DNA from: Candidatus Kuenenia stuttgartensis
GTDB lineage: Bacteria > Planctomycetota > Planctomycetia > Pirellulales > UBA1268
Direction: 5' to 3'
DNA: 8,323 nt
Assembly (NCBI GenBank): GCA_945876515.1
Contig: CAMCPF010000118.1
Span: 1 to 8,323 of the forward strand
Made by a program: the position numbers and the translations under genes
The notes under the pieces: model-generated
Seen by the model: only the letters and a program-made list of their open reading frames with translations
Databases searched by the model: none
What the model was told of the DNA's origin: nothing
Shown: one piece after another, positions 1-5,744 of the stretch
How the letters are laid out: each line of letters opens with the position of its first letter
Numbering within the stretch: the first letter of the stretch is position 1

Positions 1-495
1 GATCGGCCAGAGCAGCCGCCGGGCCTTGTCGAGGTTGGCGTTGTCGGGCCAGCTGTTGAGCGGCGCGAACCGCTGCGTGCCGTAGCCCGCGCCGCCCCGG
101 CCGTCGGCCACGCGGTAGGTGCCGGCCGAGTGCCAGGCCATCCGGATGAAGAACGGGCCATAGTGGCCGTAGTCGGCCGGCCACCAGTCCTGCGAGGTCG
201 TCATCAGCTCGCGGAGGTCGCGCTTCACCGCCGCGAGATCGAGCTTGTTGAACTCGGCGGCATAGTCGAAGCCGCCGCCGAGCGGGTTTCCGGCAGGCGG
301 GTTTTGATGGAGGATCGCGAGGTTGACCTGGTCGGGCCACCAGTCGCCATTGGTCATGCCCCCGGCCGAGGTGGTCCGCGTCTTGGAGGCCTCGTGCCCG
401 ATCACGGGGCACGTCGCGGCAGGGTCGTCACCCCGGCCGGGCAGGGCGACGAGCAAGGCACCGGCGAGGGCGCAGGTGTGGAGGCGGGAGTTCAT
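1..495 (-). CDS. katG: Catalase-peroxidase KatG, N-terminal part (gene continues past the left edge)
   Basis: KatG is a haem enzyme that breaks down hydrogen peroxide by catalase and peroxidase reactions. The 165 residues visible match the start of the family: a CPV motif (residues 29-31), NGDWWP and NLAILHQN (about 49-65), FDYAAEF (76-82), and the distal haem-pocket block RMAWHSAGTYR (118-128). That block carries the catalytic Arg118-Trp121-His122 triad, with Trp121 the expected member of the Met-Tyr-Trp crosslink. The family is usually about 720-740 aa, so roughly a fifth is present. Residues 1-22 (MNSRLHTCALAGALLVALPG, then Arg-Gly) look like a signal peptide, which suggests a periplasmic KatG; most KatGs are cytoplasmic. 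The start is supported by AGGAGA at 502-507, six bases upstream. The ATG overlaps the stop of the CLC gene as ATGA, so translation is probably coupled. Identity is firm; localisation is inferred. Confidence 0.95.
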   Translation of the reverse strand, partial: MNSRLHTCALAGALLVALPGRGDDPAATCPVIGHEASKTRTTSAGGMTNGDWWPDQVNLAILHQNPPAGNPLGGGFDYAAEFNKLDLAAVKRDLRELMTTSQDWWPADYGHYGPFFIRMAWHSAGTYRVADGRGGAGYGTQRFAPLNSWPDNANLDKARRLLWPI

Positions 496-1724
496 GGTCG
501 TTCTCCTGGCTGGGGTGCGAGTCGCTGGGCCGGATAGATGCTCGTGGTTCCAGAGAGAAGATAAGCGATCACGGCGACGATGGCGACATGCGGCAGCACG
601 GCCGCCCCGCACAGCTCGACCGCCATGATGGACAGTGCCAGCGGGGTGTTTGCCGCGGCTGCGAATAGCGCGGCCATGCCGACGGCTGCGCCCAGCTCGA
701 GCGGGATGCCCATGGTGCGGGCTAGCACGTTGCCGAGCGTGGCCCCGATGAAAAACAGCGGCGTCACCTCCCCACCGAGAAACCCGGCTCCGAGCGTGAC
801 CGCGGTGAACACGAGCTTGAGCGCGAAGGCCTCCACATCGAGGTGCGGATCCGCGAAGGCCCGCTCGATCGTGGGCACGCCCAGCCCCAGGTAGTCACTC
901 GTGCCGACGAGCTTCCAGAGGGCCACCACGGCGAGGCCCCCCAGGAACATCCGTGCCGGGAGCCAGGGAACGTGTCGCTCACCCTGCTTCTTGATGGCGT
1001 GGGTGAGGGCGATGAAGGCGATCGCCACCGCCGCCACCGCCGCCGCGAAGGCGAGCCACTGGAGGAACAAGAGCGGCGTGAGCGGCACGTGGGGCACCTG
1101 GGGATAGACCGTGTGACCGATGCCGAGCGAGCGGGTCACAAGGTCGCCGACGACCGAGGCGACCAGCGCCGGCAGGAGCGCGTGATACTCGATCCGCCCG
1201 CGCACGACGAACTCCAGACCGAACACGGCCCCCGCGACGGGCGTGCCGAAGACGGACCCGAAGCCCCCGGCCACGCCTGCGGCCAGGAGCTGCCGCCGCA
1301 TGGGCTGCTCGACTCGGAGGCGGTGCGAGACCCAGTCGGTCAGGCTCGCGCCCATCTGCACGGCTGTGCCTTCGCGGCCGGCGCTGCCGCCGAAGAGATG
1401 CGTGAGCACGGTGCCCACGAGCACGAGCGGGGCCATCCGGAGCGGAATCTCCGGGCCGCCGTCATGGATGGTGTCGATGACGAGGTTGTTGCCGGCCTTG
1501 GTCGCCTGCCCGAACCGCTCCACGACCCAGCCGAGCACCAGGCCCGCCAGCGGCAGCGTGTACACGATCAGTTCCTGGCTCGAGCGAAACGCCGTCGCCC
1601 GGTCGAGCAGCCAGAGAAATACGGCCGAGGCGGCGCCGCAGACCATCCCCACGAGGGCGCCGAGCCCGAGCCACTGGCCGAGGGCCCGACCGGCCAGGAG
1701 CAGCGATTGCGGAGAGGAGTGCAT
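492..1724 (-). CDS. CLC-family antiporter, probably the fluoride/proton exchanger subtype (CLC-F)
   Basis: This is a 410-residue polytopic inner-membrane CLC protein. CLC signatures are clear: GREGT (116-120) with gating Glu118, GSVFGTPVAGAVFGLEF (156-172), and GGEVTPLFFIGATLG (317-331). Two deviations point to the fluoride-exporting CLC-F branch: the usual GSGIP anion-site serine motif is GNNLV (78-82), and the gating motif ends in Thr rather than Pro. As I recall the characterised CLC-F from Enterocloster (CLC-Eca), its Met79, Glu118, Glu318, Thr320 and Tyr396 correspond to Asn79, Glu118, Glu319, Thr321 and Tyr397 here. CLC-F proteins exchange cytoplasmic F- for H+ and protect against fluoride. 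The reading frame stays open to an ATG at 1850. I prefer 1724 because residues upstream are Ala/Arg/Pro-rich and family-unlike, and GC at third positions falls from about 88% (first 42 codons) to about 67% (the 42 codons before). The stop overlaps the katG start. Confidence 0.88.
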   Translation of the reverse strand: MHSSPQSLLLAGRALGQWLGLGALVGMVCGAASAVFLWLLDRATAFRSSQELIVYTLPLAGLVLGWVVERFGQATKAGNNLVIDTIHDGGPEIPLRMAPLVLVGTVLTHLFGGSAGREGTAVQMGASLTDWVSHRLRVEQPMRRQLLAAGVAGGFGSVFGTPVAGAVFGLEFVVRGRIEYHALLPALVASVVGDLVTRSLGIGHTVYPQVPHVPLTPLLFLQWLAFAAAVAAVAIAFIALTHAIKKQGERHVPWLPARMFLGGLAVVALWKLVGTSDYLGLGVPTIERAFADPHLDVEAFALKLVFTAVTLGAGFLGGEVTPLFFIGATLGNVLARTMGIPLELGAAVGMAALFAAAANTPLALSIMAVELCGAAVLPHVAIVAVIAYLLSGTTSIYPAQRLAPQPGERP

Positions 1725-1740
1725 GACGGGCCGGGGAGGT

Positions 1741-1802
1741 GCGAGGCCATCGTAACGCCGCATCCGGCGTCGAGCAGGGCCCCCGGCCTCCGCATCCTGC
1801 CC
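1741..1802 (-). promoter_or_regulatory. Structured leader resembling a fluoride riboswitch, upstream of the CLC gene
   Basis: Read on the minus strand, the leader has stem A (GCAGG 1800-1796 with CCTGC 1778-1774, extendable by two pairs). Its loop opens with AUG and contains GAGGCC (1790-1785). A perfect 6-bp hairpin B follows (ACGCCG 1770-1765, loop GATG, CGGCGT 1760-1755), then GATGGCCTC (1751-1743, counting from G1751). GAGGCC and GGCCTC (1748-1743) are exactly complementary and can form a loop-to-tail pseudoknot. This order (stem-loop beginning with AUG, second hairpin, GAUG plus the pseudoknot strand) is the layout of the crcB/fluoride riboswitch, and GAUGGCCUC also occurs in the Thermotoga petrophila example as I remember it. 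Departures: the stem A loop is 17 nt instead of about 8, the linker between stems is 3 nt, and the 3' segment reads ACGAUG instead of UGAUG. The pseudoknot strand ends 18 nt before the preferred CLC start. It may be a divergent riboswitch or chance GC-rich pairing. Confidence 0.3.
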
Positions 1803-1890
1803 AGCTTCGGCCGCACCCTGCCGGGGAACTTCCGGAATCCTCATGATCATGTTTGGTCGCGAAGAATGTGCCGATGAAAGCGGCAGGAGG

Positions 1891-1914
1891 GGCTCTGGGC
1901 TTCAAGCCGGAGCT
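1891..1914 (+). other. Leader hairpin between an AGGAGG motif and the efflux-protein start
   Basis: GCTC (1892-1895) pairs with GAGC (1910-1913), and GGC (1898-1900) pairs with GCC (1906-1908) around a TTCAA loop. A consensus Shine-Dalgarno AGGAGG sits immediately 5' at 1885-1890, but it is 39 nt from the chosen ATG at 1930. Folding the hairpin would bring it to about 15 nt. The functional meaning is inferred. Confidence 0.3.
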
Positions 1915-1929
1915 GTGGGTGCCGCTGCC

Positions 1930-3438
1930 ATGCTGAACCAACGTCAACCGCGGCTGCTGATCGTGGCCGCGGTCTTCTTTGGCAGTGCCGCCGCGGTTGG
2001 GCAGGGGCCGGGAGTGCCGCCGGGTTCACCTCCCCCGGTCGCCGCCTGGCCGGCGCGTGACGCCACCCGGCTGGCCGATCCCGGCCAGTCGCTCGGCGCG
2101 CGCTCAGAGCAAGCGACCGAGCCTGCCGCGCTCGTGCCCCCGGTGGCCGCCCCGCCGTCGGCGCCCACCGGCCCGCGCTGGCTCGACGACTGCGTGGCGA
2201 TCGCCCTCCGGAATCATCCCCGGATCACCGCCGCCCGGGCGGAGATCCAAGCCGCTCAGGGCAGGGCCGTTCAGGCGAGGCTCTACCCCAATCCGGTCAT
2301 CGCCGGCTTCACGCCGCAGGCCGCCGGGTCCGACAGTCAGTGGTCCGGCACCGTCGCCCAGGACATCGTGACGGCCGGCAAGCTCCGGTTGCAGCAGCAG
2401 GCCGCGCTGCGGGAGGTTCAGGCGGCCGAGTGGAGGTTGGTGCGAGCGCGATTCGACGTCATGACGGCGGTGCGCCGCGACTTCTATCTCCTCCTCGTCG
2501 CCCAGCGACGGCAGGAGATCTTCAAGCTCCTACTCGAGATCGCCAACCGGTCGTTCAAGATCGGCGAACAGCTTGTCGCAGCCGGCGAGGGCACGCGGGC
2601 CGACGTGCTCTTCTGGAACATCGAGCGGGATCAGGCCGAGGTGCGGCTGCTGAACGCGGGCGTGACGATCGAGGCCGACCGCCGCCGGCTGGCCGTTGAC
2701 ATGGCGGTGCCCCGTGAGGCGATCGGCACCATCGAAGGCGACCTGCTCACCCGACTGCCCGACTTCGACATCGCCGGCCTCCAGGAGGCCGTGGTCAGCC
2801 GCAACGCCCTGCCGCGGGCCGCCGGGGCGGAGGTGGCCCGGGCCCAGTGGACCCTCGACCGGGCGCGGGTCCAGCCGATTCCCGACATCAACCTGATGGG
2901 CGGCTACCAGCGCCAGGTGCTCCCCGCCCAGGACCAGGGGCTCTACCAGGTGATGCTCGAGGTGCCGCTCTTCGACCGCAACCAGGGCAACATCCGCGCG
3001 GCCACCGCCGAGATCGCCGCGGCCCGGGCCGACCTACGAAGCATCGAACTCGATCTCGCAGCCCAAGCCGCCGAGATGATGAACACCTATCGCCAGGCGC
3101 AGCGGACGAGTGCCTGGTATGAGGAGGGCATCCTCCCCAAGGCCCGCGAGACGGTGGAGGTCACGCAAAAGCTCTACGGGGAGGGGGAGGTGACCTTTCT
3201 GAGCCTGCTTCAGGCCCAGAAGATCCTCACCGAACTGGAGCTCGCGTACGTCGAAGCCCAGGCCGAGCGGTGGACGAGCGCCGTCGAGATCGCCGACCTC
3301 CTGCAGCTCGAGGTGTTTCCGCCGGTGGGCGACGTGCCGGCCGGCCGGGCCTTCGAGGGGGGGCCGAAGGAGCCGGTGCCGAACGTGGGCGACCGCCCGC
3401 CCCCCGCGCCCCGGCCGGTGCCCCTGCCGCCACCGTAG
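1930..3438 (+). CDS. TolC/CzcC-like outer-membrane efflux protein
   Basis: A 502-residue outer-membrane factor, the exit channel that normally docks on an inner-membrane RND or ABC pump through an adaptor to form a tripartite exporter. Residues 1-24 (MLNQRQPRLL then a hydrophobic stretch ending GSAAA) form a signal peptide. A Pro/Ala-rich linker spans about 25-83. Two outer-membrane-efflux repeats follow, about 84-270 and 280-462. CzcC/CusC-like marks are ALRNHPRITAARAEI (92-106) and RLYPNP (117-122), EVPLFDRNQGNI (344-355) and the helix FLSLLQAQKILTELELAYVE (423-442). The C-terminal 40 residues are Pro-rich and end in PPPAPRPVPLPPP. The frame is open back to 1843, but only the 1930 ATG begins directly at a normal signal peptide. 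No adaptor or pump gene lies nearby, so the substrate is unknown; heavy-metal export is only a family-based guess. It is divergent from the CLC/katG unit. Confidence 0.92.
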   Translation: MLNQRQPRLLIVAAVFFGSAAAVGQGPGVPPGSPPPVAAWPARDATRLADPGQSLGARSEQATEPAALVPPVAAPPSAPTGPRWLDDCVAIALRNHPRITAARAEIQAAQGRAVQARLYPNPVIAGFTPQAAGSDSQWSGTVAQDIVTAGKLRLQQQAALREVQAAEWRLVRARFDVMTAVRRDFYLLLVAQRRQEIFKLLLEIANRSFKIGEQLVAAGEGTRADVLFWNIERDQAEVRLLNAGVTIEADRRRLAVDMAVPREAIGTIEGDLLTRLPDFDIAGLQEAVVSRNALPRAAGAEVARAQWTLDRARVQPIPDINLMGGYQRQVLPAQDQGLYQVMLEVPLFDRNQGNIRAATAEIAAARADLRSIELDLAAQAAEMMNTYRQAQRTSAWYEEGILPKARETVEVTQKLYGEGEVTFLSLLQAQKILTELELAYVEAQAERWTSAVEIADLLQLEVFPPVGDVPAGRAFEGGPKEPVPNVGDRPPPAPRPVPLPPP

Positions 3439-3447
3439 GCCCACGGG

Positions 3448-3495
3448 TTCCGGGCCACTCGGTGCCGCTGATCCAGAGTCCCGCTCGGCCCGGAA
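3448..3495. terminator. Candidate bidirectional terminator between convergent genes
   Basis: A perfect 9-bp inverted repeat, TTCCGGGCC (3448-3456) and GGCCCGGAA (3487-3495), encloses 30 nt in which ACTC (3457-3460) can also pair with GAGT (3476-3479). It starts 10 nt after the efflux-protein stop and lies 37 nt beyond the stop of the convergent toxin gene. There is no T-tract on either strand, so intrinsic termination is inferred from position and symmetry only. Confidence 0.5.
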
Positions 3496-3532
3496 ATCCG
3501 TGCTCGCGACCGACGCCCGGAGTGCGCTGGTC

Positions 3533-3946
3533 TCAGCTGCGGTCGATCGCCAGAGGCGTGCCTCCGAGGCGGAGGTGTCGATCGGTAGACCAGCAGACAC
3601 GGGCCTTCCGGACGGCCATCAGATGCAGGCCCACGGCGTCCACGAGCGTCAACGGCTGGTCGGAAAAGCGGCGCAGCAAGCCTGTCGCAGCCGCGATCTC
3701 CTTCGGTCCGACAGGGACGATCGACAGCGGGGCGAGCATTTCGACGAGCGCGAGAAACTCGAGCGCCCGGCCGGCATCGAACCGCCTCAGGAACCAGCCC
3801 TGGCCCTCCGCGATCACCAGCGGTGTCGTCACCAGTGGCGGCGGATCGGCGAACAGCCGGGCAAACAAGGGATGATGCCGGTCGGAGGCGTCCATGAAGG
3901 CGATGAAGGCGGATGTATCGACATACGCTTCACGGCTTTTCGCCAT
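3533..3946 (-). CDS. vapC: PIN-domain toxin (VapC-like ribonuclease)
   Basis: A 137-residue PIN-domain protein, the usual size for VapC toxins, which are Mg-dependent endoribonucleases that stop growth by cutting tRNA, rRNA or mRNA. The four acidic residues of the active site are all present: Asp10 in AYVDTSAF, Glu47 in LVIAEGQ, Asp103 in TLVDAVGLHLM, and Asp122 in STDRHL. The toxin therefore looks intact. The ATG at 3946 has GAGG (3956-3953) six bases upstream and gives the standard short PIN N-terminus; a longer start at 3985 adds 13 unrelated residues and is less likely. The gene overlaps the antitoxin 3' end by 17 nt, typical of coupled toxin-antitoxin translation. The RNA target cannot be told from sequence. 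Confidence 0.92.
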   Translation of the reverse strand: MAKSREAYVDTSAFIAFMDASDRHHPLFARLFADPPPLVTTPLVIAEGQGWFLRRFDAGRALEFLALVEMLAPLSIVPVGPKEIAAATGLLRRFSDQPLTLVDAVGLHLMAVRKARVCWSTDRHLRLGGTPLAIDRS

Positions 3947-4154
3947 AGACCACCTCGTCGATCCGCTCGCTCGACCGAGCGTCACCCGACTGCAGGGATC
4001 CGGAAAACCGCATCCAGGGAGCCTGGTGGGTCGGCGGCAGCATGCGGTGCAGCGACCGCCTCACTAATTCGGCCAGCGAAATCCCCAGCCGCGCCGCTTC
4101 CGACTTGGCCGCGGCATAGTCGTCGTCGCGAAGACTGACCTGGGTGCGGATCAT
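3930..4154 (-). CDS. vapB: Ribbon-helix-helix antitoxin (VapB-like)
   Basis: A 74-residue protein with an N-terminal ribbon-helix-helix DNA-binding fold: strand TQVSLRD (4-10), helix DDYAAAKSEAARLG (11-24), turn GISLAEL and helix 2 to about residue 39. RHH antitoxins dimerise, bind their own promoter, and use the C-terminal tail to wrap and block the PIN toxin active site. Here the tail (about 45-74) contains WMRFSGSLQSGD and ends ERIDEVVYGEKP, a common tail form for VapB partners of PIN toxins. It is upstream of and overlaps the toxin. The likely operator and promoter lie directly at its start codon, indicating autoregulation. The CopG/VapB family call is firm; exact pairing specificity is inferred. 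Confidence 0.88.
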   Translation of the reverse strand: MIRTQVSLRDDDYAAAKSEAARLGISLAELVRRSLHRMLPPTHQAPWMRFSGSLQSGDARSSERIDEVVYGEKP

Positions 4155-4189
4155 GATAACAGAATACCGTCGTTTGTTATCAGTGGCAA
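4154..4189 (-). promoter_or_regulatory. vapBC promoter with inverted-repeat operator, probably leaderless
   Basis: On the minus strand TTGCCA (4189-4184, five of six matches to the -35 consensus) is followed after exactly 17 nt by TATTCT (4166-4161, four of six to the -10 consensus). Transcription would begin at or within a base or two of the ATG at 4154, giving an essentially leaderless mRNA. An 8-bp perfect inverted repeat, TGATAACA (4154-4161) and TGTTATCA (4175-4182) with a 13-nt spacer, straddles the -10 box. It is a natural operator for the RHH antitoxin. It is also a markedly AT-rich spot in a GC-rich window. Confidence 0.7.
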
Positions 4190-4320
4190 CCCTGGCGGAA
4201 CAGCCCGGCCCTGCTGGCCGTCTGCGACACTGCGGCGTCCGGCCGGCTCAATGACCCGCCGGCTCGCCTGCCGCCGGTGTCGCCATGCCAGGGCTGCGTT
4301 CGCAATCGCACAATCGGCTT

Positions 4321-4333
4321 CTCCGTGGCGGAG
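4321..4333 (-). terminator. Weak hairpin at the end of the ABC operon
   Basis: CTCCG (4321-4325) and CGGAG (4329-4333) form a 5-bp hairpin with a 3-nt loop abutting the permease stop codon. There is no T-tract. It may help termination or may be chance. The rest of 4190-4320 shows no convincing gene or signal. Confidence 0.2.
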
Positions 4334-5740
4334 TCAGAGCCACTTGGCCACGTCGGTGCGGTAGGCGGCCAGGGCCGGCAGCAAGGCCGAGAGGATCGCG
4401 AGCACCACGAGGAACGGCACGAGCAAGGCCTCGCCCAGCGGGGCCGAGGAGAAGAACCCGGCCGAGACGCCGGCGTTGGTCGTGATCAGGGGGCCGATTG
4501 CCGCCACGATCCCGTGGCCGAGCAGCCAGCCCGCCAGGCCGCCCCCAACGGCCAGAATGATCGCTTCCAGGAGCACCGCCGTGAGCACGTGGCTCCGCCG
4601 GGCGCCCAGCGCCCGCATCACCGCCACGTCGCGGCTTCGCTCGAGCGACGAGCCGACCATGCTCACGAGGATCCCGATCGCCGAGACGATCACCACGAGC
4701 GTGGTCACGAGCAAGAGCAGGAGCTCGAGCGGCCGCACGAAGAGATCCAGGAGCGTGCGGATCTCGCGGACGGGCTCGGCCGCCTGGCCGTCGCGGCCCT
4801 CGTTGATGGCGGTCTTGAGCCCCATCGCCAACAACTCCGGCGGCATCCCGCCGGGCGAGGCCGTCTCCACGAGAATCGCCGTCACCTCCCGCTGGGCGAA
4901 CGGCAGCGGCGCCTGTTGCGGTGGGTCGGCCGGGGCGGAGGCTTTCGTCGCCTGGGATATTTCGCGAGTCGCCTGTGGCGATTCATTGCCTTTCGGGGGC
5001 GAAATCTCCAGGGCTCCTCCGGCCTCCGGCCCGGTCTGCTCGGCGGCTTCGCCCTCCGGCACCGGCTTGGCGTGGCCTTCCTGCAGGTAGAACCCCTCCA
5101 TGTTCACGTACACGCCGCGGTCCACCGGCGTGTCGGTGCGGGCGAGGACGCCCGTCACGGTGAAGGGATCGTGCACGAGGCCGTCGTCGGCGCCGTGGGT
5201 GGGGGAGAACTCGTCGCCCACCGCCAGGCCGAGCTTCGCCGCCACGGCGCTGCCGAGCACGCCGCCGAAGAACTCGGCGTCGCGGAAGTTTCTCCCGGAC
5301 GCGAAGGTGAACGGGCGGCCTTCGCCCAGCGTGAGCGAGTCGAAGTAGGCGGCGTTCGTGCCCACGACGCGGAAGCTCCGGTAGTAATCCCCCATGCAGA
5401 TCGGCACGGCCTTGGCCACGCTGCCGGCATAGCGGCCGGCCGCGTCATCTGGCCGGGCCCCGGCCGGGAGAAACTCCTGATAGAACCGCCAGGAGATGTT
5501 CTCGATCGGCTTGCTGACCAAATAGACGCTGTTCAAGACCAGTTGCAGCGGGCTCCCCTTCGCCCCGACGATCAGGTTGTAGCCGAGCCCCTGCCCCGAG
5601 GCGAAGGCGTCGCGGACGAGCCCGCCGATCACCAGCGTGGCCACGACCAGCGCCACGCCGAGCGCCAGCGACAGCGCCGTCAGGCCGCTCGTGAACAGCC
5701 GCTGCCGGATGCTGCGCCAGGCAATGCCGAGAAGACTCAT
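4334..5740 (-). CDS. ABC transporter permease, MacB/FtsX type
   Basis: A 468-residue inner-membrane permease of the MacB/LolCDE/FtsX superfamily, which uses ATP hydrolysis in the cytoplasm to drive movements on the outer face (lipoprotein release, peptide or antibiotic export). The layout is standard: one TM segment near the N-terminus (about 17-40), a large periplasmic domain (about 41-335), then three TM segments (about 338-361, 386-410, 437-460). The cytoplasmic coupling helix ERSRDVAVMRALGARRSHV (367-385) is strongly conserved in the superfamily. The periplasmic domain contains a low-complexity Glu/Pro/Ala/Gln-rich insert at about 223-282, flanked by well-folded-looking sequence. It lies 4 nt downstream of the ATPase; AGAAGG (5755-5750) inside the ATPase end, nine bases before the ATG, can serve as ribosome-binding site. 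Substrate is unknown. Confidence 0.92.
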   Translation of the reverse strand: MSLLGIAWRSIRQRLFTSGLTALSLALGVALVVATLVIGGLVRDAFASGQGLGYNLIVGAKGSPLQLVLNSVYLVSKPIENISWRFYQEFLPAGARPDDAAGRYAGSVAKAVPICMGDYYRSFRVVGTNAAYFDSLTLGEGRPFTFASGRNFRDAEFFGGVLGSAVAAKLGLAVGDEFSPTHGADDGLVHDPFTVTGVLARTDTPVDRGVYVNMEGFYLQEGHAKPVPEGEAAEQTGPEAGGALEISPPKGNESPQATREISQATKASAPADPPQQAPLPFAQREVTAILVETASPGGMPPELLAMGLKTAINEGRDGQAAEPVREIRTLLDLFVRPLELLLLLVTTLVVIVSAIGILVSMVGSSLERSRDVAVMRALGARRSHVLTAVLLEAIILAVGGGLAGWLLGHGIVAAIGPLITTNAGVSAGFFSSAPLGEALLVPFLVVLAILSALLPALAAYRTDVAKWL

Positions 5741-5744
5741 GAGC

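Noticed and set aside
130..628. Two plus-strand open frames opposite katG
   Set aside because: The minus strand matches KatG along its entire visible length, including the catalytic motif, so these are antisense shadows.
843..1877. 344-residue plus-strand open frame opposite the CLC gene
   Set aside because: It is rich in Arg, Glu, Gly and His with no recognisable domain; the minus strand encodes an evident CLC protein.
1870..1913. Plus-strand GCCGATGAAAGCGGC followed by a hairpin, as a possible fluoride riboswitch before the efflux gene
   Set aside because: The first stem-loop resembles the riboswitch 5' part, but the 3' UGAUG element and any complement to the loop GAAAG are missing, so no pseudoknot can form.
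3944..3985. Longer toxin start at 3985
   Set aside because: The extra 13 residues are unlike PIN N-termini, and the ATG at 3946 has a GAGG site at good spacing and the usual 17-nt overlap with the antitoxin.
4190..4293. 7-bp inverted repeat CCCTGGC (4190-4196) and GCCAGGG (4287-4293) between vapB and the ABC permease, as a possible mobile-element boundary
   Set aside because: The arms are about 90 nt apart, contain no gene, have no target duplication and are of a length expected by chance in GC-rich DNA.
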